Source of the DNA: Spirogloea muscicola
Lineage: Eukaryota > Streptophyta > Zygnematophyceae > Spirogloeales > Spirogloeaceae
Direction: 5' to 3'
DNA length: 19,739 nt
Assembly: GCA_009602725.1 (NCBI GenBank)
Contig: WELB01000018.1
Span: 495,828 to 515,566 of the forward strand
Part shown: piece after piece, positions 9,501 to 19,546 of the stretch
Numbering within the stretch: the stretch's first letter is position 1
Layout: each line of letters opens with the position of its first letter
Notes under the pieces: model-generated
What the model was told of the DNA's origin: nothing
Databases searched by the model: none
Seen by the model: the letters and a program-made list of their open reading frames with translations, nothing else
Made by a program: the position numbers and the translations under genes

Positions 9501-9830
9501 GGCTGCGCGAGGGCCTGCCCATTAAGGAACGGCCTGGTGTCAGAAGCAGGCCGGAAAGCTCAGACCACGCAGCACGGGGGCACATTCGACGCTTGCTTGG
9601 CCCTTTTTCATATTCGGGCGTCGGCTCGAAGCTAGCCGGCTCCCCAATCCGAATCCCCGCGCGCGAGGGAGGTCGCGGCGCCCCCGCGGCCACGCCCGGA
9701 CTGCCGCCTCCGGCCTCGCGGCTCCTGCTGGCGCGGCACTAGCCGCCATTGTCACCGTCCGCTTCGGCTGCACCGTCTGGAAACGCCTGCAACGCCGCAG
9801 AGGAGCACATGAGCTTCTGGAACGGCGGCC

Positions 9831-12800
9831 ATGGAGGGGGCTGCCGGCCCGAGGCAGCCTCCGGGGCCCGGCGGCCAGCGCTGCCCGGCGCCTGCGGCCG
9901 TCGGCGACGCTCCCGCCTCCGTAGGCCGGCCCGCGACGGCGATGGTGGCGGTGGAGGCCGAGCTGTGCTCGCTTGGCGAGTTCTGTCTTACCGTTGCCGG
10001 CTGCGCCCCCAGCCAGCGCGCGGCGCTCCTCAGAAGCCTGCCGGTCAGTCTCCGTCTCGTGAACTTATCTTCCCGAACGGAAATTCAGGTCCTATGTCAT
10101 TCAGAAAATCCATCGTACGCCACGGCACTTTCCCAAGTGCCTGATTGAGGTAACAGGTGTCATCCCCACGACCAGTGATGGGCGAGCCTGTAGGCTGCTG
10201 CTGCCAGTAGAGCCTTGACGTCGTGGCGTACCTCTGCCAGGCCCGAGCGCACAGGTCGATAGCAGGTGCCGACTCTGCCCGGCCCGTCTACGCAGCCCAG
10301 CACTACGAGGCCATGGTGATGGCACTGAGGCGCATGCCCGGCGTCCGCTTGCAAGAGGTCCCACGCTCCACAGTGGAGGCGCTGAAGTGGAGGCTTGCAC
10401 GGCCGCAAGCTGCTGCTGCTGGTTGGGTGCCGCTGAGGAGAGGCCACCTATCTGAGGCTGAAGCGCAGGCATGTCTGCGGACGAAGCTGTCCACGAAGCT
10501 CTCGATTGCCCTCATGCCATTCCAAAGAGAAGGGGTCCTGTTCGGGCTCCGACGGGGGGGACGGTGCCTGATAGCCGACGACATGGGCGTTGGAAAGACC
10601 ATCCAGGTCCTGGTGACTAAGCTTTGTGGATGCACGCGTGCTGCATGGAGCTCTTTCACAATGGGAAAGACGTGCTATGACAATAGGATTCTCTGTGATA
10701 TGTTTTGAAGTTGGCCCTGGACTGTATGCCAAATATTGCTGATTGTCAGGTGAACTGCAGTGCGAGGATATGTGTAAGCAGGCCAATCTGTCACTCAGAG
10801 GGGTCCTATGTTGTCACCGACTACACTTGGTGCAATGCAGGCAATTGCCTTGGCCACTTGTTTCCGAGACCTGGGACCTCTCCTCGTGGTGTGCCCCGCG
10901 AGCATGCGGCTGGCATGGGCAGAGGAGATTGAGCGGTGGATGACGTATCTAAGCCCTACAGATATCCACCTCGGTGTGTTGTGCACTCTTCCTCTCTTTG
11001 CAGTGTGCAAGCGGTGAGACTAAACTGTAGAGCTGATAAATTTCTTTCTAATAGCCTCATGCAAGTTAGGAGGAGCAAGCTGTCCCCTTTGTAGTCGATC
11101 AGTATGAGGAACTCGTTTGCGGAAACTTTTGATGCTTCTTGCAGTCTTCGGAAGGAGGGATGACGTGGATGGAAAGGAGGGCCGACTCCCAAAGGTTGTG
11201 GTGACCTCCTACACCATGTTACCTCGTATAAGAGCTTCACTGAGTTGCATACAATGGGGGATGGTCATTGCAGACGAGTCGCACAACATGCGCACGTCCA
11301 AGAAGCTGTACGAGTGTGAAGAGGTACCTCTTCCTTCCTGAACGGGCTTGTGTACTATGCTTTCAAAGTGGAGCTAATATTTACTCCTATCTCGCTTTCC
11401 TTTCTGTCCAAGCTACTGTGAAGTAGACTGTGTAGGAGGCCCTTGCATGCCTTCCTGAATCTTGAAGTATGCAGTATCCAGGCCTTCAAGCCTACTGCTT
11501 AGCTTATGGTCGCATTCCTCAGGTGTCGGCAGTTGCAGACTTTGTCAGGAGGACTGAGAAGGCAGTGCTTCTATCTGGGACTCCATGTGCTTCCAGTCCC
11601 TTTGACATCTTTGTCCAAGCAGATAGCCTCTGGCCTGGTCTTTTGGGCGCTTCCAAGTACGCATTTGCAAGAGCGTACTGTGGGGTTGATTATGCTGGCA
11701 CACACAGAGACTACTCTCAAGGCACACGCCTAAGAGAACTATTCCTGCTCCTGTCAGAAACTATCATGGTAGTTTTCAGGCCCGCCTATTAGTACCCGGT
11801 TACAAGCAGTGACTTGCAAGCTGCTGACTGCAATTGCAACTTAGTATTGTTGCACGGCCCTGAAGCTCCTCAGCAGCTGCTTCCTTGACCCACTTTCGTT
11901 GTATATCACCACTTAAGAATCATCACACTCAGTTAGTCAATTCTGCAGGCGGCTGCAAGTTTGTTGGAGCTGACACCCGAAAAAGGCCCGCTGGCAGATT
12001 CGGCGATTGAAAGCGAACATCCTCTCGCAACTCCCACCAAAGCGGCGCCAAGTCATTCGCCTGAGTTTGAGCTTCCCAGATATTCAAGAAGCCGTTGACA
12101 GAGCCAAGATGCACCAGCAACAACTGGCTCAGCATTATTCCTCCGTCAATCTTTCTATTGCCAACGGTCATGCACACAGTGAAAGTTTTGGTGGAATTGA
12201 GGAAGTGGACGATTCTTATGAGGAAGTAATGAGCCAGGGCAAAGGTATGGCCAAGCAAATGGGCATGTCACTTCATGTTGGCTGAACAGATGAGGTTCGG
12301 AAACATCTTCGGACTGGACTAGGCTTATAGCTCAAGTATATGTACTTGACTTGGTTATGATGCTGAAAGTTCTCTTTGATCCACTGCATCCTGCTTTAGT
12401 CAGCCTCTGCCCACAAGAGGACAGACAAGGTCGGAGAGCTCTATATCATTCATCATTCCTTGAGTTTACCTCTCAGTTTATTTGATGTGTCAGAGTCTCA
12501 CTCCAAAGAGGCAAAGAAGAGTGCCTCACAGCTCAACAATCAGGAGATAGGGATCGCGAAGCTGAAAGGCATCAAGGAGTGGCTTGCAAACCACCTAATC
12601 TTTGTAACAGGCAAGAACATTGCAAATCAGCTTGACACCATCGAGAAGGGAGAGCCTGATATGGAAGGGATGGCACAGGAGGAAAACTCTAAAGAAGCGA
12701 TGGTGTTGGACCAAGTGTTGGGGATGCCCAAGGCCTCTGATGCTGGCAAGATGGTCATTTTTGGCCACCACCTGGAGGTCCTTGGCGAGCTACAGGGCTT

Positions 12801-12989
12801 CATGCACGAGAAGAAGATTGAGCATGTCCGAATAGATGGGTCCACAGACTGTTGGGATAGGAGGAAATTACTACAAGCATTTCAACATCAGCCAAAGGTT
12901 TTCTCCCTTACCACCGCTCTTCATAGTGCTTGCACATGATTCTAGAGCGGGCATGCGCATGTGCACGCACGCACCCACCCAAGCACCCA

Positions 12990-13050
<61 letters not shown>

Positions 13051-16000
13051 NCACACCCACACACACGCGCGCGCGCGCGCGCGCGCGCGCGCGCGCGAGC
13101 GGCGTGCGCAGATGCCTTTGTCGTGTGAGCTTCAGTTTACTACGTGCCCAAAGGGGCAATGTAAGCACTCCGCAAGACAAGAGCAAGAAACTCCCCCTTT
13201 CTCTGCAGGTCAAAGTTGCGCTGGTGGGATTAACTGCCGGTGGTGTGGGACTCGACTTCAGCTCGGCCAGATCGGTTGTTTTCACTGAGCTGCCTAGTAC
13301 GGGTGGTCAACTATTACAAGCTGAGGATAGATGCCACCGGCTTGGCCAGCGCACAGCCGTCAATGTCTATATATTCTGCGCAAAGGTATGAGCAACTCTC
13401 TCTGACTACTTAGCAACCATCACGTTCTCTGTTAGGCTCGTAAGGTGGCCAGTATATCAGCGTGCACAATGGAGAAAGGCAGCTAGCAGCAGGGTCTGAT
13501 GTCTTGTCCTGAGCAGGACACAAGCGACGAGATGCGATGGCAGGGCTTGAGCTCAAAGCTGGAGAAGGTGAGCACAGTGCTGGATGGTCCAGCAGGGGCT
13601 TCAGAAGGTGTACAGGTTGGTTGTTCCTCACAGCTCAAACCCTGCGTATCTGCTAAGCAGTTGATGTTATCATCTTAATCTAGGTCACACGTTCTTGGTG
13701 TGGCACTTTCACACTGACCTGGGCAAATTCATCCTAGATTCAGCCACATTAGGTGGTGATATGTGTGCTTGGGCTTGAAAACCACCTGATTGATGTACTT
13801 AGACACGCAGTATCTTCGTTGTGTCATGAGTAGTCACACAGCTTGCAACACTTGATCCTTCAAAAGGCAACTAGCTCCGAAATTGAAATATCTCCAGCAT
13901 ATTGGTGCCACTACTGAAGTTCGATTCGTTGTGCAGGTGGCTGTTGTTGAAGATCGCACAGGTTCGAGCCCAAGATTCTTTCATTCAGAAGTCGACGAGG
14001 CGTCTACTGACACGTTAGCTCAGCTTTCGTCGAACAAACAGAAAGCTCAGGCCATAGCAGCGGAGGCAGCACCCCAGCGTTTATGTACAGCTGATGCCCT
14101 TGTGTCGGACTATTTAGCATTTGAGGTTGGTCCTCAATTTGGTCAAGAACTTCTATGCAGGGTAAAGCATGAATCACATCCAAGCCCTTCATGTGCTTAT
14201 GAGTGAATATATGATGCCTCAGAGGTTAAATATCCTTGTTGCCGCACTCGTAATAGGTGAGCACCCATACTGGGAGGGTGCATGTGTATTATTGCTCTCG
14301 AAAGCCCGACAGAGCTTCCAGCACACTGGAGCTAGACCTTGATCAACCTCAAGCAGACCAGGATTCTGCAGGCAACTTTCATGATAGCTTTCGTCCTGAG
14401 GCTCTCACGGTCCGCAGCTTAAGCTCTGACTAAAGTTGTTGCTTTCAAGTTATGTATGTCATCGAGATCTTGAGGCCAACACTCTCTTCTAGGCTTTGCT
14501 TGTTGTTTCTGGCAAGGACACAATAAGGTTGTCAAGGGATAGCACTTGACTACTCACATATGTTGTTGTTGCATGTATGATCAGGCAGGTGAAGATTGCA
14601 CAGACCTGCCACCCCTACTGCAGAACTGCGCACAGCACTGCCGAGTGGCTGAGCTATTCCTAGAAGAGTGGGCTGCCTTGAGGCCAATACAGAGGAGGAA
14701 ACTGGCTGGCCAGAGGCTGCGACCACCCCTTGCTGAAGACGACAGAGTGGCGAAGGTGGTATCAGACAAGGTGATGCTAAAGCGATGCTAGGTGACAGGA
14801 GCATCATGTCGCGTGTTTACTCAGTGCTTACTCACTCTAGGAACAAAAAGGTTGAATGCCTGCAATGCATGTAATCACATCATCCTAGGCTCGTGAAGGT
14901 CCCGCAAGTCCACTGATATCTGATACAAGTCGTGTCGCCAGGGTTTGCGCAGGAACGGGAGCAAGAGACGCACGCTGCCCAAAGAAGAGCTATTGCTTGC
15001 GCTGCCCGAGGGTGCAACGCTTATGGTGGTCAGGTTAGAGGGACGCGGGTTAGGACGATGCCGAGATTGGGAGGTGAGGCAGGCAAGATCGGTTGATGGG
15101 CTTCCACTCTGCACCCTGTGCATGCAGGCCTGCCTGTAAGTGAAACCTGCTCTTAAGTTGAAGTACTACCCTTTGTACAGTGGCAATACTGCCAGCAATA
15201 CACCATTCAGCTCAGTAAATAGACAAGCCAAGCCCGAGCTCTGCTTCGTGTGCCACACACTTAGCTAGCATGTTGCTGAGCTTAAGCTGCAAACCCGCAG
15301 CAGTACGCACATTATATCCTGTCTTGTTGATCAAAGTTGAGGATAAATTTGATGCATCACTGTGCTTTGGAAGAGTTTTTGGATATTTCTTGGCAACTGA
15401 AGCTTCTACTTACATCTATGCAGAGACAAGAAGGCATATGCTCCACAAGCTTTCCAAGACCTGTTTTGCAGCAGGGTATGCTATGAAGAGTACCTCAGCA
15501 GAACAAGTCCAAGATACCTACGTCAGGTGAGGACCAATATGTCACTGACAGATGGATGAACAGGCAAAGTACGTAGTCATCAAGAGCAGGTGTTATCTCT
15601 GCAGTACCATGGTCGCAGTGAAAGAGTTTCATCTGACTGAGGAAGTACCGTGTTATTAATCCCATTTGCTTTCTGGCTGCTTCTGGCCTGCCTCCCTCTG
15701 TCCCTTTGCACATAAAATTGGATGACTTGCAGGCGCTCTTTCAAGTAGAACGGGGTGTGTGCTCCCTCTGCCACTTGGACTCCCATTCATTGGTAGTCAG
15801 CTTGAAAGGCATCAAGTGCAAGATACTTAGAAGGGAGGCTGTTCTCCAGCAGGCTCCTGCCTTTGCAAGTTGCCCTCACCTGTAAGCCCAAGACCTATTC
15901 CTGGATTGCAGACTGCCAAAGTTCCTCCAGGCTTTCTATGGCATAGATTCTGCTGATTCCTGCTATGTCTGCAGGGATGTGTTGCTTGTTTTCAAAAGCT

Positions 16001-16771
16001 TCTGGCATTCTGATTTACTGCTACTGCCTGGAGACAGACTAGAGAAGCTGGTGGAGTCCCCTGAGGACGGGAGAGCGTGGCATGCGGACCACATACTGCC
16101 CGTCTCTGAAGGAGGCGGCCAGTGCGGAGTCGAGAACCTCAGGACCTTGTGTGTAGTCTGCCACAAGGCCATCACCCAGATCCAGGCCAAGAAAAGAGCC
16201 AAGCTCAGAAAGGAAAACCCAACAAGCAGCATCCTGCCGGTGCCGGCCCAGCTTGATGAGCCCCAACAGCCCACTGGGCATGAGGCCGAGGAAACTTTGC
16301 CAGGGGGGGACAAGAACTTGCTGAAGATTCTATGGGACGAGTTCCAGTTCAATAGCTGTCATAGTATGTGGGAGGACACGTCAGACAGAGCTGTAGACAA
16401 TGGCCATTGTGAAGTAGCTCCCACCAAGGTGAGCAGGGTTTGCCTAATGCAGTCACCCTTGCTTACTTTCTCTGTCAAATTCTGTGGACGATTTGTCATG
16501 TCGCCAGTGAGGCAAGTGAGTGTTGTCTTCAAGGATGTCGAAGCTCTTATCCACCTTTGCGGTGGCCAATCTGCAGGATGCTGTCAATGAGGAGTCTGCT
16601 ATGGTGTTAAGCAAGCAGGCTTGCTTGCATGAGCAGCATGAAGAGGAGGCCCTGCTCATGGTCAGTGTCGCAGGGAGCAGCTATCAGGTGCTGCTCAAGT
16701 GCACCGACGAAAAGCTGCAGCCCTTCCATGGTGATGCTGCCAGCAGGCTGGACCTGGACGCCATCAACTGA
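9831..16771 (+). CDS. ZRANB3: ZRANB3-like SNF2 annealing helicase/translocase with HNH nuclease
   Basis: An SNF2-family DNA-dependent ATPase fused to an HNH nuclease, the layout of ZRANB3, which remodels and cuts stalled replication forks. Seventeen exons: 9831-10043, 10211-10606, 10841-10973, 11145-11323, 11523-11768, 11998-12244, 12494-12897, 13209-13385, 13517-13615, 13937-14125, 14257-14409, 14585-14770, 14942-15135, 15424-15526, 15733-15881, 16038-16428, 16577-16771. All are GT-AG and in phase; product 1217 residues. Motifs: Walker A in DDMGVGKT (194-201; usually DEMGLGKT), DESH (291-294), LLSGTP (323-328), LPPKRRQ after exon 6 starts, TAGGVGLDFSSA and QAEDRCHRLGQ (643-653). Cys pairs (CTLC, CSRVC, CSLC) in exons 13-15 suggest zinc binding. 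The HNH core is WHADHI (1037-1042), Asn1056 and CVVCH (1061-1065). The tail ends near a conserved SVAGSSYQ. A second in-frame ATG is at 9942. Exon 9 could end at 13567 (GTGAGC donor) and exon 11's donor (GTCCGC) is weak. Confidence 0.92.
12992..13097. repeat. (CA)n-(CG)n microsatellite in ZRANB3 intron 7
   Basis: An almost unbroken alternating purine-pyrimidine tract: CA repeats from 12992, one ambiguous base at 13051, a few interrupted CA units, then a pure CG run from about 13066 to 13097. It lies in the 12898-13208 intron, between the exons coding for the helicase C-terminal lobe. The N and the repeat suggest its length is uncertain in the assembly. Confidence 0.95.
16038..16428 (+). other. 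HNH-coding exon of the ZRANB3-like gene
   Basis: Exon 16 carries the whole HNH module: HADH with the two histidines, the GGGQCGVENLR segment with the structural Asn, and C-x2-C-H. Joined to exon 15 it gives APAFASCPHLLEKLVES, matching position by position what I recall of the plant ZRANB3-like family just ahead of the HNH. A basic linker (KKRAKLRKE) follows and may contact DNA or serve in nuclear import. Confidence 0.85.
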
Positions 16772-17337
16772 TCATGCGTAAGATTGCTGTGAGGAGTTGG
16801 AATGTCTCGAAGTTGAGAAAGAGAACCGTTCACAGCTTCCCTCACATCACCTGAGGCAAGTCCTGCCTCTCTTCTTGGCTGTGGATGATGAAGCTCTCTC
16901 TGAAGATGCTGTATGCACATGTCGGATATATTTGTCATTGCAAGTGAGCAGTCTAGTCACTTTGAATGACTGCTCGCTTGGCAAGCAGCATGACTTTGCA
17001 TTACCTCTTGTGAAGGCAGCCTGCTTTGTATATCTATAGTCTTGTGGTTTGTCTCAGCTTTGGCTTTATATGTGGTTGAAGTGCAGAGATGCCAGCCAGA
17101 GTTACCGTGGCAGTCCATTTGCTTTATCCTGGTTTACAGAACCCGCCTGTATGAAACCGTACCACAAGAAAACGCAGGTATAGTGTGCACAATTTCTCAT
17201 GGGAAAATAATTATGTACACAGCCAATCTCTGAATGTGGCTGTCGCTAGGTCATGAGCTTGTTTATGGCATAATCACAAGTACTTTTACTGACACTAAGC
17301 TATACAGCTCTCTGTCCATCGTTGCTGATCATTGCCA
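16772..17337. other. Convergent intergenic region between ZRANB3-like and RPB6 genes
   Basis: 566 bases between two facing stop codons. It should contain both 3' untranslated regions. Short open frames here show no exon signals or family resemblance. No RNA gene or repeat is apparent. Confidence 0.6.
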
Positions 17338-19145
17338 CTAGCCATGGCCCACTTGGTGTCGCCAAGAATCTTCGATGATGAGTTCGCTCACTGCCCACTC
17401 CTCGTAGCTGCAGGTTCAAGAGGAGCATGCCCATAGCATCGACTTATTGAGGTGTACCGTATTGACGCCTTTCTGACATATATGGATTCTTGCGAGGACC
17501 AATTGCAACTGAACATTGCTGGCTGAGCTGAGGAATAGAAAAAATTCCGAGTCCTTCGGAATTCATGTGTACACTTCAAAAGCAATGACCTGCTTTGGGG
17601 CCACTAACCTGCGGTCCGGCAGGTACCGCCTGATCGTGAACGGAATCTTCTTCTCTCTAAGTTCCTTACGAGCAATCTGTGCAATCAAACCCTGAATGAG
17701 CATGACCCTAAATAAGCATGATAATCACAAAAAAAAAGGAGATATTGCAATGCAATGTTCATGAGAGTCTGGCTTCATCATGCAGTGGAAGGGCTGAAAA
17801 GCAACGCAGCTCTTGTGCCAACAGTTTCAGAGATAATGCATGCCCTCTTCGCACCTCAAGGGGGTCAGTCTCCCCATCAAGCTCAACCATGACTGGTGCA
17901 TTCATGCTGCCAGTGACAAGAATGTGTTGTAAGGGTCAACAGTTATTGTCGATGAAACGACCTGCCTGCCCAGCTCTCTACATTGGTTGGATCCAGTGAC
18001 AACATGATGATGTCAGAGACAAGGCCATCGCATAACCTCTTCAGTCAACAGAATTGGATGAATGGCCCCTCCATTAGCTTTCTTTCGAACACAACAACAT
18101 CGCATGCGTGATCCAAGCCATGCAAGCCAGGTAGCAAGGCAATGAGAGGGGTGACCCAGAACTGGACCTGATTTGGAGGGCCCTGGTGCCTAAAATGCGA
18201 GTGCGTTCATATTTGGTCATGAACTTGGACGTCACCCTTGGCTTGGTGGACAGATGCGCTTCCGGCTCCTCTGCCATGAATTTGGTCCACTCCATATGCA
18301 CTGCCTCGTCCTCTTTTGTATTTACATATTCGGATGATGTCGTCGTGCGGTCGTCCTCATCGCCCTCAGTTGCTGCCTCCTCATCCTCCTGCGCTTGCGA
18401 GAAGCAGGTGGCCATGGCAGAGGCTCTCAAGCTAACGCAGGAAGGGACGCGCATGGTAAGAGCACCGCCCTTTAAATGCAGGACTGAATGACAGGCATAC
18501 TCCATGCTGAGCTTGGATGTTCAATGAGGCTTTGAAGTCCGTATAGCTGCTTGTTTGAGGTGGCGGCCGACCGCAGCACATCAAGTTCACAGTACTGGTG
18601 CGGCCACGGCAAACATAAGGGTGTGCGAAGCTCGCACGGAAACCCTTGCACGCTGGGACAGTGACAAGTCACCTCGGCGTCCTCGCCGTTGGCCTCGGGC
18701 TCGACGTCAAGCGCGGCTTCGGACCTGCGCGGCACGGCGACGCGACAGCGGGAGGAGTTCAGCAGCAGTTGCAGATGCTGAAAGCTTCATGGACCCACGA
18801 GTGGGAGCCCAATTGTCAGCTCGCGAGTGCTAAGCTCGGGCTGGCCGCCGTCGTATATCGGGAGCACCAGCCATGCAAAACGAAGGAGTGTGTAGGACGG
18901 TAACGTCTCGTCAATGGGCTCGTGCATGACAGACGGGTAGTCCAGCGGAGCGGAGGCGGCCATGGACCCAGCCCGTGCGAGGAGAGGGAGGTTGAGGTAC
19001 TGAAAGTGACATTGGACATGGGTTTACGAGGCGGGGCCGAAAGGGGAACCACTGGAGTGGAAAGGCTAGTGGGGCAGAGAGAGGAAGGTTGATGGGCCGG
19101 CCCGTCTCACTCGTTCTCCGTGTACCCGTCGTCCTCGTAGTCCAT
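17338..19145 (-). CDS. NRPB6: RNA polymerase I/II/III shared subunit RPB6 (omega homologue)
   Basis: The common small subunit of the nuclear RNA polymerases, which clamps the largest subunit and is equivalent to bacterial omega. Six exons, 5' to 3': 19145-19111, 18724-18673, 18388-18168, 17906-17855, 17676-17609, 17407-17338. All are GT-AG and in phase; 165 residues. The start MDYEDDGYTENE matches the acidic RPB6 N-terminus. An acidic, Ser/Thr-rich stretch fills residues 18-80. The conserved core follows: TSKFMTKYERTRILGTRALQ (exon 3), SMNAPVMVELDGETDPLE (exon 4), ARKELREKKIPFTIRRYLPD (exon 5) and SYEEWAVSELIIEDSW (exon 6). Arabidopsis NRPB6 is about 144 residues; the extra length is mostly in the N-terminal acidic part. 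The usual PDG turn is PDR here and the usual MKEL is RKEL. The short first exons leave the N-terminal half slightly less certain than the core. Confidence 0.94.
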
Positions 19146-19360
19146 GGTGGAGCTGGGCCGGCGGTCGGCAGCGGCACGCGGGGGACGTGAGCGCGCCTGC
19201 CTCCAGCCGCCTCTCCCAGTGCCCGGCGCCCGCCCGCCGGCCTTGTCCCGGACCCTCGCCGGCGCGCGAGCTGGCGCTCCGCGGGCGCGGGGCGGGGCGG
19301 GGACCGGAGGGGGAGGAGGTGCAAGTATGTGGAGGGGCCAGTGTAGAAGGACGCTTCCTT

Positions 19361-19442
19361 GGCGTTCCCAACTCCTCCCTAACCCCAAACCCTAATCAAA
19401 GGGGAAAAGCCTAGAAAAACATGGCGTTCCCGTCTCCTCCCT
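19361..19442. repeat. 20-base direct repeat flanking the telo-box
   Basis: GGCGTTCCCAACTCCTCCCT at 19361-19380 recurs as GGCGTTCCCGTCTCCTCCCT at 19423-19442, 62 bases apart, with 18 of 20 positions matching. The telo-box lies between the two. It may be a local duplication in the promoter. Confidence 0.6.
19378..19396. promoter_or_regulatory. Telo-box (CCCTAACCCCAAACCCTAA)
   Basis: AAACCCTAA at 19387-19395, preceded by a degenerate CCCTAACCCC, about 240 bases upstream of the RPB6 start codon. In plants this short interstitial telomere motif is common in promoters of ribosomal-protein and other translation or transcription machinery genes active in dividing cells. It is too short to be a telomere. 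Confidence 0.65.
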
Positions 19443-19546
19443 CTAGCTTCCTCGCTTTAATTTCATGCGCACCGCGCGCCTTCTCTCTCTCTCTCTAGCG
19501 GCACTACCATGATCATCCTCGAGGGGACCATCTTTACCCGTGTGCC

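Larger units (their letters stand above)
6861..9830. other. Divergent repeat-rich spacer between exchanger and ZRANB3-like genes
   Basis: This region separates two genes transcribed away from each other, so it should contain both promoters. Next to the exchanger start it is GC-rich with long G runs and imperfect direct repeats. From about 7.7 to 9.5 kb it is filled with diverged copies of one repeat family (listed separately). About 9590-9830 is again GC-rich and is the likely ZRANB3 promoter and 5' leader. No convincing single-copy gene is seen in it; the 8475-9398 open frame is explained by repeat copy 3 plus chance. Confidence 0.6.
19146..19546 (-). promoter_or_regulatory. Likely RPB6 promoter and 5' leader region
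   Basis: GC-rich next to the start codon, then the telo-box, a CT run (CTCTCTCTCTCT at about 19484-19498 on the plus strand) and two 20-base direct repeats. No gene is seen in it. TATA-like sequence is not obvious, which fits a broadly expressed housekeeping gene. Confidence 0.5.

Noticed and set aside
12836-13391. Open frames with long His-Thr or Val-Cys runs
   Set aside because: The runs are translations of the CA repeat inside an intron; only the 13209-13385 part is a true exon, read in the frame that gives the helicase motifs.
13950-13995. GGTTCGAGCCC resembles a tRNA B box
   Set aside because: It lies in exon 10 of the ZRANB3-like gene, and the flanking bases do not pair into a T stem or acceptor stem.
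15963-16352. Minus-strand open frame of 129 codons
   Set aside because: It is antisense to the HNH exon, which matches its family in the plus frame.
19378-19396. Telomere end
   Set aside because: Only about two degenerate repeat units, inside a gene promoter with normal sequence on both sides.
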